64,000 bases of DNA, taken from positions 62,001 through 126,000 of the forward strand of contig NZ_CANMRL010000004.1 in assembly GCF_947500255.1 (NCBI RefSeq). The letters run 5' to 3'. The notes under the pieces were generated by a model. That model was not told where the DNA came from. It searched no databases and worked only from the letters and a program-made list of their open reading frames with translations. Each line of letters starts with the position of its first letter. The first letter of the stretch is position 1. Source of the stretch: an uncultured Psychroserpens sp. (GTDB lineage Bacteria > Bacteroidota > Bacteroidia > Flavobacteriales > Flavobacteriaceae). The position numbers and the translations under genes were made by a program. Positions 44,511-53,944 of the stretch are shown in pieces.

Positions 44511-45675
44511 TCATATTATGATTAATATTAGGATACGGATAAAACACATCTAATTGCTCTAAAGCCTTGAAGGTCTCATTAAATTGTGTTGGCATAGCCT
44601 GAATGTTAATATCCTTATCGGTTAAGTTATTCGCTAAAAATTTACGACTTTCAAAATCTTTAATTTCTAACAAATATTCGTTGTCTTTACTTTTAAATAT
44701 ATAACTCTCTCCTTCTATTATGACTTTAAAATCTGGATTTAATATGTATAACTGCGTAGGCGACTTAAATATCTTATTAAGTAATTTTAGTAGCTGAAAG
44801 AGCATCTTTTTTGGAAGTACTTTATTTAAGCACACTTTATCATTGCAATTTATAATAACGTCGTAATTACATTTCAAATTACAATTCCCTCTCTTGCCCC
44901 ATATTAATTCAACATTTTCAGAAAAGGCGCCCCACGATCCGGGACCAGTTGGCCCATAAATTGTAAGTATTGGTATATTAAATGCACCTGCTAAATGTGT
45001 AATCCCAGCATCATTTCCTATATGAAATTGAGCTCCAGAAACCTCATGTGCCACCTCATCTATGTCTCCGGTAATGAGCTCATAATCAAGTGTTGTATTT
45101 TCAAAATAAGGTTCTGGATTAGGATCATTAGGACCAATAATAATTTTTGCTTTTAATTTCGGATAATGACTATGAATTAACTCAATCAAATGCGCATAAT
45201 AATCTATTGGCCAGGCTTTTAAAATGAATCCAGCTCCTGGGTGAACAGTATAAAATAACTCTGAAGCTTCCCGTCTTTCGAAATAAGGATAAGGGTCTTT
45301 TGTTTTAGTAATATCTGGAAATTCAGAAACGATCCCATCTTTATAATGTTCGATAGAATGTTGCTTTACTTTTTTATGTGTATGATAAACAATTTGTGGT
45401 TGCTTCTCAAGATCATTATTAAATCTTGGATAATTACCAAGCTCAATAACAGTATCATATTCAGATTCATTTGTTGTAGTCTCATCAATAACAGTGATGC
45501 CTTTCAAATGAGTTTTGAAAAGATTAACTAGTCGTGGCTGCGTGGCGTAAGTCACCTCTCTAAACTGCTGTTTTAGCATATAAAGCGTCGGGATAGTAAA
45601 AAAAATATCGCCTATCCCTCCATAACTTTTATAAACTAGAATAGATGTATTAGTAGCGCTTTTAAGAGAGCTCAT
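44497..45675 (-). CDS. glycosyltransferase family 9 (heptosyltransferase-like) protein
   Basis: This 392-residue protein has a GT-B fold typical of family 9: the N-terminal YKSYGGIGDIFFTIPTLYMLK and the C-terminal FHIGNDAGITHLAGAFNIPILTIYGPTGPGSWG that binds the sugar donor. A Cys-rich insert (CNLKCNYDVIINCNDKVCL) near 265-285 occurs in the same place in other family 9 enzymes. The last about 100 residues are an extra domain of unknown function. It is first in a two-gene unit with the DUF5672 enzyme. Confidence 0.85.
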   Translation of the reverse strand: MSSLKSATNTSILVYKSYGGIGDIFFTIPTLYMLKQQFREVTYATQPRLVNLFKTHLKGITVIDETTTNESEYDTVIELGNYPRFNNDLEKQPQIVYHTHKKVKQHSIEHYKDGIVSEFPDITKTKDPYPYFERREASELFYTVHPGAGFILKAWPIDYYAHLIELIHSHYPKLKAKIIIGPNDPNPEPYFENTTLDYELITGDIDEVAHEVSGAQFHIGNDAGITHLAGAFNIPILTIYGPTGPGSWGAFSENVELIWGKRGNCNLKCNYDVIINCNDKVCLNKVLPKKMLFQLLKLLNKIFKSPTQLYILNPDFKVIIEGESYIFKSKDNEYLLEIKDFESRKFLANNLTDKDINIQAMPTQFNETFKALEQLDVFYPYPNINHNMNANA

Positions 45676-45831
45676 TTTTAAAATTTTTGATTTGTTAAAA
45701 GTAAGGGAAGATTAACAAATATGTTTTTTAACTAAAAGTGTTTTTTAAATTACACATCGTTGTATAACTTAAAAAACACTAAATATCTAGAATTAAAATT
45801 CTATTATCGTATTAAATTCTTTTGAAGAGTA

Positions 45832-46077
45832 TTAGTAACCACCGTCGTAGTAACCGTCATCATAATAACCATCGTCGTAGTAACCATCGTCATAATAGCC
45901 ATCATCATAGTAACCGTCGTCATAGTACCCATCATCATAGTAACCATCATCAAACATTCCATTGTCATCGTCGTCAGAATCTGTTGAACAAGATACTGCA
46001 GACAATCCAACTATACTGGCTACTGAGGTTATCATTAAGGTTTGTCCTGATTTCTTTATAAAGTCTCTTCTCTTCAT
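45832..46077 (-). CDS. Tat-type lipoprotein with YYDDG tandem repeats
   Basis: The 81-residue protein starts MKRRDFIKKSGQ, a twin-arginine signal (RRDFIK), followed by a hydrophobic core and a lipobox ending SAVSC (Cys 30). After an Asp-rich linker (STDSDDDDNG) come eight five-residue units: MFDDG, six copies of YYDDG, and YYDGG, plus a final Tyr. The mature protein is almost only Tyr, Asp and Gly. Codons differ between units while the amino acids do not, which points to selection on the protein. A matching promoter lies upstream. Function is unknown. Confidence 0.8.
   Translation of the reverse strand: MKRRDFIKKSGQTLMITSVASIVGLSAVSCSTDSDDDDNGMFDDGYYDDGYYDDGYYDDGYYDDGYYDDGYYDDGYYDGGY
45838..45957 (-). 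repeat. 15-base tandem repeat, eight units, coding
   Basis: Eight 15-base units encode the YYDDG-type repeats. The units differ at third positions of Tyr and Asp codons. Such arrays can change unit number by slippage, so length may vary between strains. Confidence 0.85.
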
Positions 46078-46100
46078 TTTTTTGAACTAAATTTCTTACA

Positions 46101-46129
46101 CAAAAATAGCATTTTTTTTTAATTACAAA
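46101..46129 (-). promoter_or_regulatory. promoter of the repeat lipoprotein gene
   Basis: On the minus strand: TTTG (46129-46126), 17-base spacer, TATTTTTG (46108-46101). It lies 24 bases upstream of ATG 46077. Confidence 0.65.
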
Positions 46130-46137
46130 ATTAAATT

Positions 46138-47178
46138 TTACTTCGCATCTTGGTGCTTAGCATAATGCCTCCATTTCTCTATACATTGTTGCATATCATC
46201 TGGAACTGGTGAATCAAAACTAAGTTGTTTTCCTGTCTTTGGATGCTTAAATCCTAAAGTTTTAGCATGGAGAGCTTGTCTAGGCAACACTCTAAAACAG
46301 TTTTCAACAAACTGCTTATACTTAGAAAAAGTAGTCCCTTTTAAAATTCGGTCGCCGCCATAACGTTCATCATTAAAAAGTGTATGACCAATATGTTTCA
46401 TATGCACACGTATTTGATGTGTACGCCCTGTTTCTAACTTACAAGATACAAGAGTAACATAACCTAAGCGCTCAATGACTTTATAATGCGTAATGGCTGC
46501 CTTACCTTTATCTATATCATCACCTTCAAACACAGTATTTTGCAATCTATTTTTAGGATGTCGCCCTATATGTCCTTCAATCGTTCCTTCATCTTCGGTA
46601 ACATTTCCCCAAACTATGGCGATGTATTCTCGATCACTAGTTTTATCAAAAAATTGCTTAGATAAATGAGTCATAGACTCTTCTGTTTTAGCAACAACTA
46701 AGAGACCGCTTGTATCTTTGTCTATACGATGCACTAGACCTGGTCGCTCACTTGAGTTATTTGGAAGATTTTCAAAATGATAAACTAGTGCATTGATCAA
46801 CGTTCCAGAGTAATTGCCGTGACCAGGATGCACAACCATTCCTGCAGGTTTATTAAGCACTAATAACTCATCATCTTCATAGACAATATCCAACGAAATA
46901 TTCTCTGGCGTCAATAAATACTCATATGGCGGATGTTCGAAAAGCACACGAATCTGGTCAAATGGTTTCACCTTATAATTTTGCTTTACTGGTGTATCAT
47001 TAACATATATACTTCCACCTTTCGCAGCAGTCTGAATTTTATTTCGTGTTGCATTCTCAATACGATTCATCAAATATTTATCAATACGAAGTGGCGCTTG
47101 ACCTTTATCTACTGTAAAAGCGTGATGTTCGAACAACTCGTCGTCATTCTGATTAATTGATGTATCTTCTGTGGTCAT
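46138..47178 (-). CDS. RluA family pseudouridine synthase (RluD-like)
   Basis: The 346-residue enzyme has an N-terminal S4 RNA-binding domain (about 20-90; LRIDKYLMNRIENATRNKIQ) and a catalytic domain with the RluA signature HRIDKDTSGLLVVAKT (catalytic Asp), then LETGRTHQIRVHMKHIGHTLFNDERYGG. RluD-type enzymes make pseudouridines in helix 69 of 23S rRNA; the exact site here is inferred from domain order. It overlaps the upstream PASTA gene by one base. Confidence 0.93.
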   Translation of the reverse strand: MTTEDTSINQNDDELFEHHAFTVDKGQAPLRIDKYLMNRIENATRNKIQTAAKGGSIYVNDTPVKQNYKVKPFDQIRVLFEHPPYEYLLTPENISLDIVYEDDELLVLNKPAGMVVHPGHGNYSGTLINALVYHFENLPNNSSERPGLVHRIDKDTSGLLVVAKTEESMTHLSKQFFDKTSDREYIAIVWGNVTEDEGTIEGHIGRHPKNRLQNTVFEGDDIDKGKAAITHYKVIERLGYVTLVSCKLETGRTHQIRVHMKHIGHTLFNDERYGGDRILKGTTFSKYKQFVENCFRVLPRQALHAKTLGFKHPKTGKQLSFDSPVPDDMQQCIEKWRHYAKHQDAK

Positions 47179-47738
47179 TAATTAGATCCGCGTTTTCCAT
47201 TTCCTAAAACAACGTCAATTTCTGAAGTAAGTGGAAGCAATTTTCCAGCTTCGATTGTCTCTCCTTTAAATTTAATAGAAATGACCTCGTCTTTTCCTAT
47301 ATCATCAACGTAAGTTATTTTTCCAACTTTAAAACCTAGTGTTTCAAGTGTTGGTTTGGCCTGACGAAAGGTTCGACGCACCACATTAGGAACCGCAACT
47401 TTGCGATATCCTGAAGGGTTTAGAGTTAGATATATCTTTCTATCTTCTTTGACCTGTACTCCTGCTTTGGGATACTGTTCAATAACAGAATATTTAGGAT
47501 ACTTTGGATTATAATTAGCAGAATCCTGAATTTCCATTACTAAGTCGTTATCATTGAGTTCAATCTCAACAGTTTCAAGTGTTTTACCTTTTAAATCAGG
47601 AACTTTAATAAATTCTCCATGATTGGTCGTACTTTTTAACCACTGCATTGTCAAGAATAATATGACAATAATGGCCACGAAGGCTAATCCCAATTGTTTG
47701 AAAAATGTTTTACTCTTAAGAAACTGTATAAAACTCAT
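47178..47738 (-). CDS. PASTA domain-containing membrane protein
   Basis: The 186-residue protein has one N-terminal transmembrane helix (about 15-33) and two extracytoplasmic PASTA domains: FIKVPDLKGKTLETVEIEL (about 40-110) and VAVPNVVRRTFRQAKPTLETLGF (about 114-180). There is no kinase domain. PASTA domains recognise cell-wall fragments in other bacteria. The pairing with an rluD-like gene is common in flavobacteria. A TATATTTG element lies 21 bases upstream. Confidence 0.9.
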   Translation of the reverse strand: MSFIQFLKSKTFFKQLGLAFVAIIVILFLTMQWLKSTTNHGEFIKVPDLKGKTLETVEIELNDNDLVMEIQDSANYNPKYPKYSVIEQYPKAGVQVKEDRKIYLTLNPSGYRKVAVPNVVRRTFRQAKPTLETLGFKVGKITYVDDIGKDEVISIKFKGETIEAGKLLPLTSEIDVVLGNGKRGSN

Positions 47739-47758
47739 GCGAAAAAATTGCTGTGCGA

Positions 47759-47766
47759 CAAATATA
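47759..47766 (-). promoter_or_regulatory. -7 element of the PASTA-rluD unit
   Basis: TATATTTG on the minus strand, 21 bases before ATG 47738, perfect TAnnTTTG. Confidence 0.6.
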
Positions 47767-47898
47767 TAAAAACGAAAGCGTTTTTTTTGTGGGTTTAATA
47801 TGCTATTTTAGCTTAACTCGATTTACGACATATTATTGTTAAATAAGATATACGTTAGAATATAAACAAAAAGATTTCCACATCAGCGCACTAGACTT

Positions 47899-48873
47899 AT
47901 GAAAAAAAATATTGCCATCATTATGGGAGGATTTTCCAGCGAATATGAAATTTCTCTTAAAAGCGGACAAGTCGTTTATGATACCTTGGACAAGTCAAAA
48001 TACAATGCTTACCGTATTCATATTTTTAAAGAAAAATGGGTTTTTGTTAATGATCTTAATGAAGAGTTTCAAATAGATAAAAATGACTTTTCGATACTTG
48101 TCAATGAAACACGAATTACTTTTGATTGTGTCTTCAATGCCATTCACGGTTCTCCTGGTGAAGACGGATTTATGCAAGGCTATTTTGAATTACTGCAAAT
48201 TCCGCATACCAGTTGTGGCATGTATCAAGCAGCTTTAACCTTTAATAAAAGAGATTGTTTAAGCGCATTAAAACCCTATGGCATTAAAACCGCTGAATCC
48301 TTTTTTGTCAATTTAGGAGATGCAATTGATGAAGACGCCATTATTGATAAAGTTGGGCTACCTTGTTTTGTTAAAGCCAATAGAGCAGGTAGTAGTTTTG
48401 GCATTACTAAAGTGTATAAGAAAGATGAACTTCAACATGCTCTTGATGTAGCCTTTAAAGAGGATGATGAAGTAATCATAGAAGCATTTCTTGATGGCAC
48501 AGAAGTTTCTGTAGGTGTTATAAACTATAAAGGCGAAACGAAAGTTTTACCTATTACCGAAATTGTCTCTGATAATGATTTCTTTGATTATAAAGCCAAA
48601 TATCTAGGTGAATCACAAGAAATTACTCCAGCACGAATTGATAATGATAAAGCTAAAAAAGTAAGAGTTGTTGCCAAAAAAGTCTACGAGGTTTTAAAAT
48701 TAGAAGGTTTTAGCCGAAGTGAATATATTTTCAAAGATGGCGAACCTCATCTATTAGAAGTGAATACGGTCCCTGGTTTAACCGCCGCAAGTATTTTGCC
48801 TCAACAAGCAGCCGAAGCTGGTATAAGCTTGAATGAATTATTTGAAAATGCTATTGAATCTTCTTTAAAATAG
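47899..48873 (+). CDS. ddl: D-alanine--D-alanine ligase
   Basis: The 324-residue ATP-grasp enzyme makes the D-Ala-D-Ala dipeptide for peptidoglycan. Signatures are IAIIMGGFSSEYEISLKSG (N-terminal D-Ala site), AIHGSPGEDGFMQGYFE, LPCFVKANRAGSSFGITKV, and LLEVNTVPGLTAASILPQQA (magnesium and second D-Ala site). The length and order are normal. The zinc-ribbon gene follows after 4 bases and coaD after that. Confidence 0.96.
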   Translation: MKKNIAIIMGGFSSEYEISLKSGQVVYDTLDKSKYNAYRIHIFKEKWVFVNDLNEEFQIDKNDFSILVNETRITFDCVFNAIHGSPGEDGFMQGYFELLQIPHTSCGMYQAALTFNKRDCLSALKPYGIKTAESFFVNLGDAIDEDAIIDKVGLPCFVKANRAGSSFGITKVYKKDELQHALDVAFKEDDEVIIEAFLDGTEVSVGVINYKGETKVLPITEIVSDNDFFDYKAKYLGESQEITPARIDNDKAKKVRVVAKKVYEVLKLEGFSRSEYIFKDGEPHLLEVNTVPGLTAASILPQQAAEAGISLNELFENAIESSLK

Positions 48874-48877
48874 CATC

Positions 48878-49486
48878 ATGATCCTTTGGGGAAAAAGAGA
48901 AAAAAAGTTGAAGGAGGGCAGGTTACAGCAAGTCACATGTCCTGAATGTCACAGTTTGACTTCAATGCATTATATCGTATTTGGAAGATATATTGATGTA
49001 TTCTGGATTCCTACGTTTCCGATAGGCAAAAAAAAGATTATAGAATGTGATAAATGCACAGAACAGTTTTTTTTAAAAAATCTCCCACAACCCATTAAAG
49101 CTAAATTTAAAACTGAAGTATCAACGCGACATTCGATTTGGTCATTTAGTGGTTTAGTAGCTATTATATCTCTAATTTCTTTATTGATTTTTGTTGTGGT
49201 TAAAGATGATATAAATGATAAGAACTATATAAATAATCCTATGATTGGAGATGTTTACACGATTAAACTTGAACGAAAAGACCGTTACACAACCATGAAA
49301 ATTACTGAAATCACTCAAGATAGTATTATTGTGATATACAATATAGAAAGTACGCCCAGGCGAGCAAAAATTTACAGTATCGATAAAGCTAAAAATTATA
49401 TGGAGTTTTCAAAAGATCGTTTTTCCAAACAAGATATTAAAGACTTATATCATGAGAAATTTATCTATGAAGTTGATCGGCACTAG
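48878..49486 (+). CDS. zinc-ribbon membrane protein of unknown function
   Basis: The 202-residue protein opens with a zinc ribbon: C-x-x-C in TCPECHS (about 20-23) and C-x-x-C in IECDKCTEQF (about 53-56). A transmembrane helix spans about 90-110 (LVAIISLISLLIFVVV). The last about 85 residues are beta-rich (YTIKLERKDRYTTMKITEIT, DSIIVIYNI). It is in a ddl-zinc ribbon-coaD run, so it may be co-expressed with wall and cofactor genes. Function unknown. Confidence 0.75.
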   Translation: MILWGKREKKLKEGRLQQVTCPECHSLTSMHYIVFGRYIDVFWIPTFPIGKKKIIECDKCTEQFFLKNLPQPIKAKFKTEVSTRHSIWSFSGLVAIISLISLLIFVVVKDDINDKNYINNPMIGDVYTIKLERKDRYTTMKITEITQDSIIVIYNIESTPRRAKIYSIDKAKNYMEFSKDRFSKQDIKDLYHEKFIYEVDRH

Positions 49487-49528
49487 TTATAGCTACGGCA
49501 AATTAAAACAGAATTGTATCTTTATCCT

Positions 49529-49987
49529 ATGAAACGAGCAATTTTCCCTGGGTCATTTGATCCAATCACACTTGGTCACTACGACATCATAAAACGTAGT
49601 GTAAAACTTTTTGATGAAGTTATTGTTGCCATTGGTATCAATGCCGAAAAAAAATACATGTTCTCTCTTGAAGAACGGCAACAATTTATTGAAAATGCTT
49701 TTAAAGATGAACCAAGTGTAAAGGTCGTGACATATAAAGGGCTTACTGTAGACTTTTGCAAGAAAAACAATGTTGAATTTATCTTAAGAGGCTTACGAAA
49801 TCCAGCAGATTTTGAGTTTGAAAAAGCTATTGCTCATACTAATAGGGATTTAGCACCTATCGAAACTGTATTCTTATTAACAGCTGCAAGCACATCGTAT
49901 ATTTCTTCTTCAATTGTAAGAGATGTGATAAGGAATGATGGTGATTATACAAAGTTAGTACCAAAAAGTGTTAGGATAAATAAGTAA
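49529..49987 (+). CDS. coaD: phosphopantetheine adenylyltransferase
   Basis: ATG 49529 gives 152 residues; a TTG five codons upstream would add YLYP, which lacks support. CoaD adenylates 4'-phosphopantetheine in CoA synthesis. The nucleotidyltransferase motif is FPGSFDPITLGHYDIIKRS (T/HxGH), and LRGLRNPADFEFEKAIAHTNR and the final ISSSIVRDVI segment complete the active site. The downstream 278-base gap contains only a hairpin (50152-50184). Confidence 0.95.
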   Translation: MKRAIFPGSFDPITLGHYDIIKRSVKLFDEVIVAIGINAEKKYMFSLEERQQFIENAFKDEPSVKVVTYKGLTVDFCKKNNVEFILRGLRNPADFEFEKAIAHTNRDLAPIETVFLLTAASTSYISSSIVRDVIRNDGDYTKLVPKSVRINK

Positions 49988-50151
49988 TTTTCGTTCACTT
50001 TTGGGTATAAAAAAAGCATCAGATTTGATAGGCCTTTAGGGACAACAAAATTAACTGACGCTCTTTTATAAAAATTGATTAATAGCAAGACGAATATATG
50101 ACTTACTTCGAGGTTCTGTATGATTTTTTCGACAAGAAGCAATTAAAAAAG

Positions 50152-50184
50152 ATTAAGCGTAATCTTACAAAAATTACGCCTAAT
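50152..50184 (-). terminator. hairpin between coaD and the GSCFA gene
   Basis: ATTAAGCGTAAT and ATTACGCCTAAT pair over 12 bases with one mismatch. On the minus strand it is followed by CTTTTTTAATT, giving a terminator for the gene at 50266-51216; the plus-strand tail is weaker. Confidence 0.55.
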
Positions 50185-50265
50185 TATAATTTTAATAACA
50201 ATATTCCTTTTTCAAGATTGCTTTTGCCTTCGTCTAAGTCAAGTTGAAATTACAAATTGTAAGTT

Positions 50266-51216
50266 CTAAAATTGGATATGAGGAAACCTAGATTTTAGTA
50301 GGTCTTTTTTTTTATCAAGCTCTTTAATAAATGTTTGATGTGCATCAGATTCTGAATGAAACGGTCGATGTGTTAATCCTTTTTGAATAACCTCTACAGC
50401 ATTCATTGTGGTTTGAGCATCCTCAGAAATCCAAGTGGACTGAAAACGTTCCCATATATAATCTACAGCTAAGGAACTTGGATGCACCATATCTTCACTA
50501 TAAAATCTATAATCGCGAAGTTCATCCATCATAATTTCATATGACGGAAAGTAGTAGTTGTGATGTCTAGGTTCTACTATCTGATGAATTGCAGCAATTA
50601 AATGTGATTTGCTCTGAGTGTTTTCGATAAAACCGTCTTTTGTATGTCGTACAGGAGATACTGTAAATAGTATTGAAATTTTGGGATTGATATTTCTAAT
50701 TAAAGAAATAATAGCATCTAATGAAGCCGATATGTGTTCGACAGATAACAGTTCTTTTAAGAATTTTTTCTGCGGAACTTTATGACAATTCGCCACAAGT
50801 GTATCTGTTTCTATAAAGCGATAAGCCCAAGCAGTTCCTAATGTAATGATTACATGAGAAGCTTCTTTTAAAAATTGATGTGTCTGTTTAATATGAGCAT
50901 TTAAATCTTGAAGAAGGTGTTCTTCGGAGGTATGACTCAAACGAGAATGTGCATCAAAAGAATGCCATTGCTCATTATAAAAAAAGATATCGTCTTTAGT
51001 ATACTTTTTTTCATTAATCACATTGGTGACCAACGTCTCAATAGCCAAAGGGTGAAACAGAATTCCAAACGGGTTTTGTAGTTTCTGAAATTTGAAATAC
51101 GCAAACTTGTCTCCTATATTCTCAGAAAAACACGAGCCTAACAGCAACACTTTAGAGTTGTAATCGATTAGATTAAACGATTGTGGCTGTATTGGTATTT
51201 TGGTTTGAAGATTCAA
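50266..51216 (-). CDS. GSCFA domain-containing protein
   Basis: The 316-residue protein has the family name motif VLLLGSCFSENIGDKF (about 28-43), HPLAIETLVTNVI, and ITLGTAWAYRF. The DGFIENTQSKSHLIAAIHQI, YYFPSYEIMMDELRDYRFYSEDMVHPSSLAVDYIW segments match the family, which resembles SGNH/GDSL hydrolases (Ser in GSCFS, Asp-His in DMVHPS). It is probably an esterase or acyltransferase acting on a glycan; the substrate is unknown. It starts five bases after alaS. Confidence 0.88.
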   Translation of the reverse strand: MNLQTKIPIQPQSFNLIDYNSKVLLLGSCFSENIGDKFAYFKFQKLQNPFGILFHPLAIETLVTNVINEKKYTKDDIFFYNEQWHSFDAHSRLSHTSEEHLLQDLNAHIKQTHQFLKEASHVIITLGTAWAYRFIETDTLVANCHKVPQKKFLKELLSVEHISASLDAIISLIRNINPKISILFTVSPVRHTKDGFIENTQSKSHLIAAIHQIVEPRHHNYYFPSYEIMMDELRDYRFYSEDMVHPSSLAVDYIWERFQSTWISEDAQTTMNAVEVIQKGLTHRPFHSESDAHQTFIKELDKKKDLLKSRFPHIQF

Positions 51217-51221
51217 TTCAT

Positions 51222-53837
51222 CTAATTTAAATAATCCTTGGCTGCTTTAAGAGCTTCATCAATTCCTTGTGGGTTTTTCCCTCCTGCTGTCGCAAAAAAT
51301 GGCTGACCGCCACCGCCTCCTTGGATATGCTTACCAAGTTCTCTAACAATGGTTCCTGCGTTCAAGTCTTTACTAGCTACCAATTCTTTAGATATATAGC
51401 AGGACAAAATAGCTTTACCATTATGTTCTGCACCAAATAATAAGAATAAATCATTAAACTGGCTTCCAAGTTCGAAGCATACATCTTTAATTCCTGCTGC
51501 ATCTAAATCTAATTTCTTAGCTAAAAATTGTACACCGTTTACCTCAGTTAATTCACTTTTTAAATCGCCTTTTATAGACTTAGCTTTTTCTTTTAACAAG
51601 GTATCAATCTGCTTTTTTAAACTTGCGTTTTCATCTTGAAGACTTTGCAAGGCTTTTACAGGTTCTTTGGCATTGTTAAGCATATCTCTCATTTCAAAAT
51701 ATGCTCTATTATTTTCATGGTAGAAGTCTTTTACAGCATCACTTGTAATAGCTTCAATACGACGAATACCAGCAGCAACTGCGCCTTCAGATACAATTTT
51801 GAAATGCCAGATATCACCTGTATTTTTCACATGGGTTCCACCACATAACTCTATCGATTGTCCAAAACGAACTGCACGAACAGTATCACCATACTTTTCA
51901 CCAAATAAAGCCATAGCGCCATCGTCAATAGCTTGTTGCATTGGAATATTACGTTGTTCTTGTAATGGTAATTTCCCTTCAATACGTCTGTTTACAAAAT
52001 TTTCTACATCTCTAAGTTCTTCAACAGTTAATTTAGAAAAATGAGAAAAATCAAAACGTAAATATTTTGAATGTACAGCAGATCCTTTTTGCTCTACATG
52101 CGTTCCTAAAACCTCACGAAGTGCTTGATGTAATAAATGTGTTGCTGTATGATTACATTCGGTTCTATAGCGCTGTTTAGCATCTACCGAAGCTTTGAAT
52201 GTTTCATTGATATGTTTAGGCAAACTTTTAGCAAAATGAATCGCCACATTATTTTCTCGTTTGGTATCGATAATGTAGACCACATCACCATGAGCATCTT
52301 CTAAATAGCCTTTATCACCTACTTGTCCGCCACCTTCTGCATAAAACGGTGTCATATTAAATACCAACTGGTACAATTCTCCATCTTTCTTAGAAGTCAC
52401 CTTTCGGTATTTGGTGATCTTTACTTTTGCTTCTAAAGCATCATAACCTATAAACTCCTGCTCTTCATCTTCAATAAGAACTGTCCAATCATCAGATTTT
52501 AGCTCTGATGCTTGTTTACCGCGTTCCTGCTGTTCTTTAAGCTTCTTCTCAAAATCCTCAGCATTGTAAGTAAATCCTTTTTCACGAAGGATAAGATCTG
52601 TTAAATCCTCTGGAAACCCATACGTATCTTTAAGCTCAAATACCTTTGCACCAGAAATCTCTTTAGTCTTTGCATTTTCTACGATACGATCTAAAAGAAT
52701 CAAACCTTGCTCAAGTGTTCTTAAAAAAGACGTTTCTTCTTCTTTAATTACATTTTCTATAAGTTGTCGCTGTTCCTTTAATTCTGGAAATGCCTTACTC
52801 ATTTTCTTAACGAGTACATCAACCAATCTATAAATAAAAGGTTCTTTTTTATCTAAAAATGTGAAGCCATAACGTACCGCACGACGTAAGATTCTACGAA
52901 TCACATAACCAGCTCCAGTATTACTTGGCAATTGGCCATCTGCAATAGAGAATGCTACCGCACGAACATGATCTGAAATAACACGAATGGCAACATCTAC
53001 CTTGTCATTTTTACCATAATCTTTATCAGTAATGGTTTCAATCTCACGAATAATTGGTGTGAATACATCTGTATCATAGTTAGATTGTACACCTTGTAAT
53101 ACCATACACAAGCGCTCAAACCCCATTCCTGTATCAATATGTTTTTCAGGTAAATTTTCAAGTGATTTATTTGCTTTACGATTGTATTGCATGAATACCA
53201 AATTCCAAATTTCGACCACTTGAGGATGGTCCATATTGACTAGTGACTTTCCGTCAACTTTTGCTTTATCATCTTCAGAACGAATATCAACATGAATCTC
53301 GCTACAAGGTCCGCAAGGCCCTTGTTCTCCCATTTCCCAGAAGTTATCTTTCTTATTCCCCATCAGGATACGATCTTCTGGAATAAATTCTTTCCAGATA
53401 TCATAAGCCTCTTGATCCATTGGCAACTTATCTTCATCATTACTTCCTTCAAAAACAGTGACGTAAAGTATGTCTTTGTCTATGCCGTACTTTTCAGTTA
53501 GTAACTCCCATGCCCAAGCAATAGCTTCCTTTTTAAAATAATCCCCAAAACTCCAGTTTCCAAGCATTTCAAAAAGTGTATGGTGATAGGTATCATATCC
53601 AACTTCTTCGAGATCATTATGTTTCCCTGATACACGAAGACATTTTTGTGAATCTGTAAGACGGTTATTCTTAGGTTGTGCATTTCCGAGGAAAAACTCT
53701 TTAAAAGGTGCCATTCCAGAATTGACAAACATTAAGGTTGGATCATCTTTTAAAACCATTGGCGCTGAAGGCACTATGCTGTGTTTTTTTTCTTCAAAGA
53801 AATTTAAAAAAGTATGTCGAATGTCTTGAGACTTCAT
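51222..53837 (-). CDS. alaS: alanyl-tRNA synthetase
   Basis: The 871-residue enzyme charges tRNA-Ala. The class II catalytic core starts at [15 protein letters not shown] and has [17 protein letters not shown] (motif 1), [14 protein letters not shown] (motif 2) and DTGMGFERL (motif 3). The editing domain has the zinc ligands in [13 protein letters not shown] (HxxxH) and [10 protein letters not shown]. The C-Ala domain ends with [15 protein letters not shown]. All expected parts are intact and the length is normal. Confidence 0.98.
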   Translation of the reverse strand: MKSQDIRHTFLNFFEEKKHSIVPSAPMVLKDDPTLMFVNSGMAPFKEFFLGNAQPKNNRLTDSQKCLRVSGKHNDLEEVGYDTYHHTLFEMLGNWSFGDYFKKEAIAWAWELLTEKYGIDKDILYVTVFEGSNDEDKLPMDQEAYDIWKEFIPEDRILMGNKKDNFWEMGEQGPCGPCSEIHVDIRSEDDKAKVDGKSLVNMDHPQVVEIWNLVFMQYNRKANKSLENLPEKHIDTGMGFERLCMVLQGVQSNYDTDVFTPIIREIETITDKDYGKNDKVDVAIRVISDHVRAVAFSIADGQLPSNTGAGYVIRRILRRAVRYGFTFLDKKEPFIYRLVDVLVKKMSKAFPELKEQRQLIENVIKEEETSFLRTLEQGLILLDRIVENAKTKEISGAKVFELKDTYGFPEDLTDLILREKGFTYNAEDFEKKLKEQQERGKQASELKSDDWTVLIEDEEQEFIGYDALEAKVKITKYRKVTSKKDGELYQLVFNMTPFYAEGGGQVGDKGYLEDAHGDVVYIIDTKRENNVAIHFAKSLPKHINETFKASVDAKQRYRTECNHTATHLLHQALREVLGTHVEQKGSAVHSKYLRFDFSHFSKLTVEELRDVENFVNRRIEGKLPLQEQRNIPMQQAIDDGAMALFGEKYGDTVRAVRFGQSIELCGGTHVKNTGDIWHFKIVSEGAVAAGIRRIEAITSDAVKDFYHENNRAYFEMRDMLNNAKEPVKALQSLQDENASLKKQIDTLLKEKAKSIKGDLKSELTEVNGVQFLAKKLDLDAAGIKDVCFELGSQFNDLFLLFGAEHNGKAILSCYISKELVASKDLNAGTIVRELGKHIQGGGGGQPFFATAGGKNPQGIDEALKAAKDYLN

Positions 53838-53860
53838 AATCAGTTGTTAAGTACCTTGTT

Positions 53861-53901
53861 CTTATTTAATTCCTTTAAATAAGAAACAATTTATATATTT
53901 G
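53861..53901. promoter_or_regulatory. divergent promoter region with 9-bp inverted repeat
   Basis: In the 107-base gap between alaS and the peptidase gene, CTTATTTAA (53861-53869) and TTAAATAAG (53875-53883) form an inverted repeat. TATATTTG (53894-53901) is a plus-strand -7 element for the peptidase gene, and TATTTTTG on the minus strand (53930-53923) is a candidate for alaS. The transcripts would cross each other. Confidence 0.45.
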
Positions 53902-53944
53902 TGTTACGTTCTATTATTCTTGCAAAAATAGAATTTTTTAAGAT

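Noticed and set aside
45838-45957. Regular short repeats that could suggest a CRISPR array
   Set aside because: Units are 15 bases, contiguous and coding, without spacers.
45804-46061. Overlapping ORFs rich in Met/Thr or His/Asn in other frames of the repeat
   Set aside because: They are by-products of the 15-base repeat. Only the minus frame with a Tat signal, lipobox and promoter is a plausible gene.
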